From Hofstenia miamia (lineage: Eukaryota > Xenacoelomorpha > Acoela > Hofsteniidae): a stretch of 64,000 bases of DNA. A program made the position numbers and the translations under genes. The stretch is from contig CABFPE010000049.1 in the NCBI GenBank assembly GCA_900660155.1, positions 346,045 through 410,044 on the forward strand. The letters run 5' to 3'. The notes beneath the pieces were generated by a model, which was not told where the DNA came from, made no database searches, and saw nothing but the letters and a program-made list of their open reading frames with translations. Below are positions 55,401-64,000 of the stretch, piece after piece; the stretch's first letter is position 1, and each line of letters starts with the position of its first letter.

Positions 55401-56910
55401 TTTTTACTCGTTTTTGTTGTTTTGTTGTTGTCTAGTTCTTCTAGAATTTGGATTTATTACCATACCCTACACTGTGCTGTTTACTGTTACTAGTTTTTGT
55501 TTCTCTGAACTCAGTTGGAGTTTTTCTCTCAAATTGTTGGAACTGTCCTTCTGTATTTTTCTCATAGTTTCAATTGATTTTTCTAGTTTTTCTTATAATG
55601 GGACTCCCACTCAAGGTTTCCCCTGTGTGAGTGCTGGCAACCTGAATGTTGCCCCTCACACCATTGGATTTAATTCGTTAGTTGATTTTTCTTCTCATAC
55701 CCATGTTAATCAGTAACCGCCTGTGACTTTTCATTCTTTGTCATTGGATCCCTTTTGTATTTGCCCCCAGTAACCACCATCTCCAGAGCCTCAACCCACT
55801 GAGGTTGAGCAACTTCGAGCACCTCTCACCAAGCAAACAGATCAATGTCTTGCTTGTGAACAGCATCTTGACTCAATGCAAACTGAGTTGAAACAGCAAG
55901 CCACTGAAGCCTGGCAGAGAGAGAAGCGCCTACTTGATTCCATTTCCACTTTGACAATTCAAGTCAATAGTTTAGCAATGCCACCATCCGCGTTTCTGCT
56001 GCCACAAAGCACTTCTTGCTTTGCACCCTCCTCTAAACATTCTGAATGTGTAACTCACGATGTCTTAAAGGAAGCTTTGGATGTTTTCTCTGAACACCTT
56101 ACTGATCAAGTTTCACAAATGATCAAGGCACACCTTCCAAGTACCCCCATCATATCTACTGCTACCCAGTAATGCCAGTCACTTCATTCACAACTGGAGG
56201 TCCCACCCTTACGCATTCTGCCATCACTCATGTTTCTACCTTGGCCACTGTTGCCACCCCAGTTCCATATGTTCTGAGTGTGACTGTTTTGCCTCCCACA
56301 CCAGTCAACACTTATGTTATTCCTACAGTTTTGATTCCGACTTCGCCACTGCTTCCAAGTAGTTATACCATATCTGCAACCACCAGTGGGCCACGTTTTA
56401 CTAAGTCAATCTTGCCCACAACCACTGTTGGAAACAAAACCACCAACCTATTTAATCACCATTCTATACTGCCTAAGTTCACTGGAAAGATTGATGAAAT
56501 CTCAGTCTTTCAAAGAGTGGTTCTTCCTTTTTGAGTTAACAATGAGGCAGTACAAAGCAACTCAGGATGCTGCTGTTGCACAATTTCCTACTTACTTACA
56601 AGATCTTGCATATCACCAATATATGATGCTTGATCGAGATGTCAAAATGAACTATCAACTTCTAATCAGTTATTTTGAGGACCACTACAAGGCACCTCAT
56701 ATTAAACATAAATATAAGATGCAACTTTGCAATCTCTTGTTTAAGAATGGGGACGACGTCCGTACTGACATCATGCAAGTGGAAAGATTGTTTCATTTCA
56801 GCAAGCTCACTCCTGAATATTTGAAGCACGATCTTTTTTCGTACATTTGTCAGGGCTTTCCGCCCAATATTGGTAGTTGCCTTGATCACAAAAATAAGGA
56901 TTGCCACTAA
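55400..56910 (+). mobile_element. LTR-retroelement gag fossil (probably Ty3/gypsy-like)
   Basis: Composition here is less AT-rich than in the surroundings. The middle encodes a Gln-rich, coiled-coil-like stretch followed by a Pro/Thr-rich stretch. About 56460-56900 resembles a retrotransposon gag capsid domain. No protease, RT, integrase or paired LTRs were recognised downstream, so only the 5' part survives. It is broken at a handful of places and looks old. The family is inferred from the gag style alone, and a different LTR group is possible. Confidence 0.5.
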
Positions 56911-57950
56911 ATCATTCCTGAAGAATGTTACTCAATCTGTCAATGCATAGGACATATAATAAGCATTGGGAAGCAGATTTATCAGAGACATTAGCACAGC
57001 AAACTTGTGCATCCACTATTCCGGACATTGTCAGCTCATGTATTCCAAGTACTTCAGATGCTTCTTTTTATATGTTCAGTGAAACATTCAGGTTGCTGTG
57101 ATCATGGTTGATAAAGCTCTGTAGAGAAGTAATCAGGCTCTTCACATATGGCACCTGAGTCCCATAGTCTAAAGCTTGAATTCTATAAGAGCTGAAAATA
57201 TAACAATCAAGCCAACAGCATAAGGCCCCTCAGATTTCTCTAGAGGAGCTGCTTAAAAAAAGAAAGCCTTTGCAGTAGTCTCATGGCTTGAGTCCTTCAT
57301 CAAAAACCAAGATTATCAAGAATACAATTCAAATTATATTTAAAGATTCAGATGCTCTCACTTTGTATAGTTGGGCTAGTATTCTTGAAATTCCCCAACA
57401 TTTGAGCAAAATGCTTTGTTAAATATTTGTCCCCATTGCTGATGTGAAAATGAAGAATTTTCATAAAATTTTCTTTATCTTGGAATTGGTAATGCAAAGT
57501 GATGTTATTTAAGACACAGATCATTAATGTCTTACAATGCACATTTTGCACAAACCTCCTCCATCAGAGATTTGGGCATAAACCAACCATTTCAAAAGCT
57601 TCTGATGACTTTGCCAAAAACATTGTCAAGAAGTGGCCTGTTTTTCAGACAATCTGCAGGTCAAAATCTATATCTTGCAGCATCACCAAGCTGTGAATGG
57701 TGGTAAAAAATAAATCCTAGACAATATTTTTCTCAATTCATATGTTTGTTCCAGCTCTGGATTAAGGTTGCAACTGGCATTTCTACAAAAGAAGCAATGG
57801 GACTAACTGGTTTTTCTGAGTGTTTTGATACATAAGGAGACTTGGTTCTACAAAATGAAGTAATTGCTGATTCACAGATATTGATGGGGGTGTTGCAATG
57901 CCATCTAGCTGCAATGTAATAACTGTATCATTTTTAATGTTTACAGGGGC
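56911..57950. other. Region after the gag fossil, unassigned
   Basis: Short open stretches, none with a recognisable family signature. It may be more of the fossil or unrelated sequence. Confidence 0.35.
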
Positions 57951-57953
57951 TGA

Positions 57954-58105
57954 TTTTACAATGATTCATAAATATATACTTGCCATATTGACTCACATAT
58001 TTACATAGGGACCAGTTTAGTTTGCACATTTTACAATGATTCATATACTTGCCATAGCAAATCACTTATTTATGTGGTCATTTTTGTTTGCATACTTACT
58101 ATTGT
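57954..58105. repeat. Two-copy degenerate 75-bp tandem repeat
   Basis: Copies start at 57954 and 58029 with TTTTACAATGATTCATA and share ATACTTGCCATA and GTTTGCA. They differ by several substitutions and small indels. Confidence 0.55.
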
Positions 58106-58119
58106 TAGTGTACACAATT

Positions 58120-58720
58120 GTTAATATACATTAGCTGACTAATTAGAGTTTGCATCACATTTGTGATGATACATTGCTGACTAATAATTTTCCTATCCAT
58201 AAAAATTCCAAGTGTTTCTATTGCTTAGCTAGTCTATGTACAACTTTAATTTGTTTTGGGAATCTACACACTATATGCAAAAGACCAATTTCATTTTTCC
58301 AAATGCATTATTATTTCACGGTAAAAAAATTCCATGAGTATCTAGTGAATAACACATCTATACAATTGATGAAATTTAATTTGTTTTCAGATATCTATAC
58401 ACTACATGCAAAGGGTTACACTTTGTTTTTTCAAATACATTTTTTCATTTTAAAATTTCCATACATTTCTTCTAGTGATTAACGCAATCATTGTAATTTA
58501 ATCTGTATTAGGAAATCTATAGACTACATGTAAAGCGTTACATTTCTGCTTTTCAAATGTGTTGCTATTTTTCATTGTAAAAAATTCTGCACATTCTAAT
58601 GATTAGTACCCTCAATCATTGAATATTTTCGTTTTTCAACGTCTATGAATTACATGCAAGAGCAACATCTTGTTTTTCAAATGCACTGCTATTTCATTGT
58701 AAAAATTCTATGCAATTATT
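58120..58720. repeat. Decayed tandem repeat, unit about 125 bp, four to five copies
   Basis: Units begin near 58245, 58375, 58497 and 58624 (lengths 130, 122, 127, about 100), with a fainter one before 58245. Shared in order: TTTAAT-TGT, ATCTA--ACTACATGCAA, TTTTTCAAAT-CATT, TTTCATTGTAAAAA-TTC and a final CAATCATTGA-type block. No reading frame is kept. Unlike the 142-bp array, the copies have diverged a good deal. Confidence 0.65.
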
Positions 58721-58724
58721 TCAT

Positions 58725-61700
58725 TGTTCTCTAGTATCCAATATGCAAATTGAAAAATATTCACCATACTTAAACATTACTGGCATATGAAATATAGACT
58801 TGCAAGATAAAGGCAATTTTGTTTAATAAATAAATTTTTTTTTTTTTTTAATTTTTTTTTTTTTTTTACACATCAAGTGATTTACACTTATGAAGAATAA
58901 CGTTTAATAACAAACATCAAATAATGAACAAATGAGTTTCAAAAAAGCGCATGTTAAAACCAATATCAAGAAGCTTTGTTTTCTACATATACATATGACA
59001 CTATTAGTAGGATTTATATATATATATATGATTTCATTAATATAATATTATTACATTAGTTTTACACAAATGGTCTTTTCTCTGCATTTCTTTTTGGTTT
59101 ATACAAAATTTCAGCTTATGCACACATTTGCTGACTGTTACATCTTTTGTCAAATTTGCACATTTTTCAGTTTATTTGGTTTATGACTCTTGTTCACAGT
59201 CTTGTTGATATCTTTTACATTGTATTTTGTAGTTGACATTGAAATGAGAATGCATTTTCCCTGGTAATTCACTGTTCTTTTAGTTGACATATTGCTACAC
59301 ACTCAATTCCCCTTCACTGAATATGATTTCCTATCATTAAAATAGTCAACTCCATGTTGAGATTGCCTTCTAAACATACAAATGCTTGAAAATAGTGTAT
59401 TATTCACACTTAAAAAATATAGGCCCATTGTATTTAGAACACAGATCACCAAGAATTTTGAGAAAATTATGAAATAATAATTTATAGGTGAAAAACAACG
59501 TCCATAAAATCATTTAACCATGGTATATACTCCACTATGACCTGAAAAATTTAATACATATTCAGTTAATATCATCCTAATGGTACAAAAAGCAAAACTA
59601 AATGTGTATAATTTATAATTTCAGGAAGTTACTAGTTAAAAAAATAGCAAATTTAATGTGCATGCAATTAAAAAAATATTCAAAATAGCAAAAATCATTA
59701 TGTATAATTTAGTTTGAAGTGGTAATTTAAAAACATACTCAATTTAAATGTGAAAAATTATAATATAGATTGATTATGAAAACAAAAGTATAGTCATACC
59801 TTGTTATTCACATGTAAATGCATTTACAACCAAAATTCATTGCTTCTAACTTTTGAGTTTTTGAGATTGTCTTCTAAATGTACAAATATTTGTAAATTGT
59901 GTATTATTCACATATAAAAAATGTAGGCTCCTGATAATTTAAAGATAGATTGCTAAGAATTTCAAGAAAATTGTAAACTAATATTTTGTAAGCATAGGCA
60001 CTCTACAATATAACCAATTTGCCAAGTTTTAGGTCAAATACTGCTAAAAATACAAATATTAATACATGCTTGATTAAAATACAAGTGTTAGAAACCAGAA
60101 CATGTGAAATATTGCAAATTAGTACAAATGATGAAAGCAAAAACATTAAATTTGAGGGATCAAAGGAGCACCAATGTTTCTATATGTAGAAGTATTTTGA
60201 GATCTAAACCAAAGCTCCAGCTTTACATGTATTGTGAGATTGAAATCAATGCAAAGTATCAGCACATCAGGGCTAACAATTCAGCTAAGTTGGATAACAA
60301 CCCAAATTTAAATGCATATTTCTTAAAATTCAACAATAAACATACCTTTATAATAAGAAACCATGAAATCAAAGAATCCATTTTGTAGCTGAGTTTAAAA
60401 CATGGCTAGATTGACAAAGCTTTCACTTCAATTTACACTCATCAACCAGAATAACCTCAAATTTGGCATATTTTTTAATGTAATATGACAGAAATCATTT
60501 TCTAATATGAAATGCTGTCAACCATAATGTAAAATGAATAGCTGAAGCACGTCAATTTTCAATAGATATGATTCATTAAATAGGACAAAGAACTTGAAAA
60601 ATACAATATTATTTCATTCCTTATTTGATGAATATTTTTTTCTCGAATTTCTTTTTGTTTTTCCCAAATTCACTACCCATTTTGCTTTTTTGAACTGTGT
60701 TGTTTAGTGATTATATCTTCATGGAAACCAGAACATGGTGTTTTTGGTCAAAATAAATTCATATAGAATTTGCTTAATGTAGTAAGAATTTATTAATATT
60801 TGATATGATGATTTTAGAAATAACTAAACAAAGTTCTTAAATTCTTTTGTCTTTATTGCATTGATAATACAATGATCAGATAAATCCCCATTGTTTTACC
60901 ACCATTCTGTTTGAATTTATGCACTAAATATTCATGTAGCATTCATTTTTTTCACAACAATTGGTTGTGGTGATAGCAATTTTTGAATATTTATTCATTA
61001 AATATATATAATTTCATGCCTAAAATTTTTTGTAAACTTTCCATTATTTTTTGGAATGAATGACTGACATCAAAACAGGTTTTTGTTGTATTAGCAAATT
61101 ATTAGCATGTTACTGGATATAATGATCAGATGTGCATCTGCATTTCATTGTAATTATTAAAGTTGTATCTCTTTATGTGATGGTTCAAATATATCCTATC
61201 TAGCATTGTGATTGATTTAACCATTCAAAACATTATCTGCTTAGTAATAGTGTATATTTTGTTTTCATGATGAATGATGAATGATCAACAAAATAGGAAA
61301 CCCTGCGATGTGTTATAAAGTGTTGAATTCTCTAATATACATTAGAATTAATTGAAAACATAATTGGTTTTTGATTCTTACTCTTCTACATGAAGGCAGT
61401 GTTATTATAGACACTATCAAATGTTATAACAAATACATTTTAAAGACTTTGTACTCTGTAATAGACATAAAGCATTAATTCAAAGCATAATTGATTAAAT
61501 AATCCCATTTCTTCCACATGAAGAAGGTGTTTGAATACCTGGTCATTGCGATAAAAAATATATATGCATATGTTCTAGAAGATTTCAATGCATAGGACAA
61601 GACATTAAATAATTTCTAAAATTCCTTAGCTGTATAAGTTTTGAGGAAAAAGAGAATTTCACATTTCAAAATATAAAAACTACTTGCCCAGTAAAGAAGA

Positions 61701-62027
61701 AACCAACTTTTGCAATTAAACTCTACACAAAGACTGACTAGTGAATTAAAAACACATTGTTCTAGTTAAAATAATTGAAATTTCAATATTTCTATGTGCT
61801 AATGAGCTTTGTTGAAATTATGCATATATTTCTAAAATTGAAGTTAGCTAGAACCATGTTTGATTGCTTACATAAATTGATTCTAAATTTACAAACATTT
61901 GGAATTGCAGGAAGCCCGAAATCTTAGGCTTTCCGGGGCAGAACATTTTCCTAAAGATTTTAAGTCTGGTTTTATTTTAATTTACAATAATAATATTATA
62001 TAATATGTTTTATATTAGGCTTTATCT
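58725..62027. other. Non-coding region with diverged duplicates
   Basis: A poly-T run lies at about 58838-58867. A 140-bp block starting TTGAGATTG-CTTCTAAA occurs at about 59359-59500 and again at about 59863-59997. Another diverged pair is at about 61310-61405 and 61440-61535 (both with CATAATTG and CTACATGAAG or CCACATGAAG, then GTGTT). No gene was recognised. Confidence 0.45.
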
Positions 62028-62050
62028 ATATATATATATATATATATATA
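62028..62050. repeat. (TA)n microsatellite at gap edge
   Basis: A TA run that ends at the N gap starting at 62051. Confidence 0.85.
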
Positions 62051-63050
62051 NNNNNNNNNNNNNNNNNNNNNNNNNNNNNNNNNNNNNNNNNNNNNNNNNN
62101 NNNNNNNNNNNNNNNNNNNNNNNNNNNNNNNNNNNNNNNNNNNNNNNNNNNNNNNNNNNNNNNNNNNNNNNNNNNNNNNNNNNNNNNNNNNNNNNNNNNN
62201 NNNNNNNNNNNNNNNNNNNNNNNNNNNNNNNNNNNNNNNNNNNNNNNNNNNNNNNNNNNNNNNNNNNNNNNNNNNNNNNNNNNNNNNNNNNNNNNNNNNN
62301 NNNNNNNNNNNNNNNNNNNNNNNNNNNNNNNNNNNNNNNNNNNNNNNNNNNNNNNNNNNNNNNNNNNNNNNNNNNNNNNNNNNNNNNNNNNNNNNNNNNN
62401 NNNNNNNNNNNNNNNNNNNNNNNNNNNNNNNNNNNNNNNNNNNNNNNNNNNNNNNNNNNNNNNNNNNNNNNNNNNNNNNNNNNNNNNNNNNNNNNNNNNN
62501 NNNNNNNNNNNNNNNNNNNNNNNNNNNNNNNNNNNNNNNNNNNNNNNNNNNNNNNNNNNNNNNNNNNNNNNNNNNNNNNNNNNNNNNNNNNNNNNNNNNN
62601 NNNNNNNNNNNNNNNNNNNNNNNNNNNNNNNNNNNNNNNNNNNNNNNNNNNNNNNNNNNNNNNNNNNNNNNNNNNNNNNNNNNNNNNNNNNNNNNNNNNN
62701 NNNNNNNNNNNNNNNNNNNNNNNNNNNNNNNNNNNNNNNNNNNNNNNNNNNNNNNNNNNNNNNNNNNNNNNNNNNNNNNNNNNNNNNNNNNNNNNNNNNN
62801 NNNNNNNNNNNNNNNNNNNNNNNNNNNNNNNNNNNNNNNNNNNNNNNNNNNNNNNNNNNNNNNNNNNNNNNNNNNNNNNNNNNNNNNNNNNNNNNNNNNN
62901 NNNNNNNNNNNNNNNNNNNNNNNNNNNNNNNNNNNNNNNNNNNNNNNNNNNNNNNNNNNNNNNNNNNNNNNNNNNNNNNNNNNNNNNNNNNNNNNNNNNN
63001 NNNNNNNNNNNNNNNNNNNNNNNNNNNNNNNNNNNNNNNNNNNNNNNNNN
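62051..63050. other. Assembly gap (1000 N)
   Basis: Exactly 1000 N; a scaffold gap of nominal length beside a TA tract. Confidence 0.99.
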
Positions 63051-64000
63051 TTAGTTAAATAATTAATCTGTTTATGTAATTAAGCTCAGTAAATATTTAT
63101 AAAGATTTCATCCACTACCTTAATGGTTTAATAGCAATAAACTGTTATTGGAATTAATTGAAGATCTATGCTGGCTTAGTGTGATTTTACAATTTCTATT
63201 TGATAATAACTTCCAGTAGTTAATTTAATGCCAATAAAACTGAGGACAAAAGTAACAACAATGGTAAGAAAAAACAGCCTAAACAGATAAGAAGAACGAT
63301 TAATAGAAAAATCCAATCACACATGAGCAATACAAGAATGTCAGGCAGACCAACATTTACAGAGTTGAAATTAAGGCACTAACTTTTATCAAATGTTTCA
63401 CAAACATTGAGTTAATAATGTAAGAACAATTAGCCAATAAAAAATTCAGCAGTCAGGTTTCCCATATATCTAACTTGTAAAACATATCAGCATTATCTGA
63501 CATTGGAAGGATGATAAAACATCCTACACATTGCTGATTGGAAATATAAAACAATTTTATCCTCAGTTGATTGGAAATATAAAACAATTTTATCCTCAGA
63601 TAAAAACCTATGCTAGTATAAATGTTTATTAAGAAAGTTTTCCTGCAGTGGAATCAATCAATGACATGATGATAAAAATATCAGAAATACAACACATGCT
63701 GAGAAACTGCACATGTGAAAGAAAGTTTATGCCAATTAAATTGTTTTCATATGTCTGTAGAGATCTATTGGAGAAATTAATGATAATGTTTGAAATAAAG
63801 TGTGATCCATTGAACTCAATCATTGAAATAATAACAAATTCAGATAATATATAAGTAGTTCTAGAGAAACACAGTAAATTCAATAGAAAATGCCACGAAA
63901 AAGTGGGATAGGAACATAAAACACAATCCATTGATAAGAAAAATCATGCTAATTTAAGTGAAAATAATTCAATAATTTGAAACAAGTTATAAAAGATAAT
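63051..64000. other. Right end of window, no recognised gene
   Basis: A frame at 63648-63854 (MESINDMMIKISEIQHMLRN onward, with VCRDLLEKLMIMFEIKCD) looks more protein-like than most nearby, but matches no family I know. It opens from an unmarked upstream region and ends at TAA. It may be chance, or an exon of a gene continuing beyond the gap or window. Confidence 0.3.
63535..63599. repeat. Exact 33-bp tandem duplication
   Basis: The block TGATTGGAAATATAAAACAA and the following ATTTTATCCTCAG occur twice back to back with period 33 and no mismatch by eye. A recent local duplication. Confidence 0.85.

Overview
This is a strongly AT-rich (about 70 percent by eye), gene-poor stretch of an invertebrate animal genome, from a draft assembly with three N gaps and three single-base Ns. 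Introns with GT-AG ends, two recognisable animal gene families, Penelope-like, R2-like and other LINE remains, Tc1/mariner, piggyBac and hAT debris and long (TA)n tracts all point to a metazoan. The mix would suit an AT-rich cnidarian such as Hydra, but some arthropods would also fit, so I leave the phylum open.

Host genes. Two paralogous major-facilitator transporters of the SLC18B1-like type lie about 30 kb apart on the + strand (A: 11023-16319; B: 46055-50667). Each has two coding exons with identical exon 1 length (275 bp) and an intron at the same codon and phase, so they arose by gene duplication. Between them, on the - strand, are two exons (41690-41883 and 40876-40976) of a gene matching the adenylation domain of AASDH (beta-alanine-activating enzyme / ACSF4). 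Its other exons were not found.

Layout. 1-5.9 kb: stacked fragments of at least four LINE copies. 6.25-6.46 kb: a TA-flanked MITE. 7.56-8.13 kb: an R2-like LINE 3' end (- strand) nested in another LINE's 3' UTR. 11.0-16.3 kb: transporter A, its intron filled with a Tc1, a second R2-like fragment, a hAT-like MITE and a Penelope-like end. 16.7-18.4 kb: a chimeric Tc1. 20.2-21.2 kb: a Penelope-like element. 24.4-24.9 kb: a hAT-like MITE. 25.1-29.1 kb: a Ty1/copia fossil with both LTRs and a 5-bp target-site duplication. 31.3-32.6 kb: broken piggyBac. 34.4-35.4 kb: a Tc1 with matching terminal repeats and a probable 55-bp intron in its transposase. 35.9-36.2 kb: a GC-richer MITE. 37.87-40.27 kb: a homogeneous satellite of about seventeen 142-bp units. 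40.9-41.9 kb: AASDH exons. 44.3-45.7 kb: a mariner-like element missing a catalytic segment and carrying a suspicious duplication. 46.1-50.7 kb: transporter B, its intron holding a hAT-like element and LINE remains. 50.7-55 kb: non-coding, with one dispersed repeat shared with 35.4 kb. 55.4-56.9 kb: a gag fossil. 57-64 kb: non-coding, partly built of decayed tandem repeats.

The most notable items are the 142-bp satellite, the paired transporters with their shared intron, the intron-bearing Tc1, a hammerhead-like motif in the Penelope-like terminal repeat, and the single-N joins that look like assembly artefacts. No tRNA, rRNA, CRISPR or prokaryotic feature was seen.
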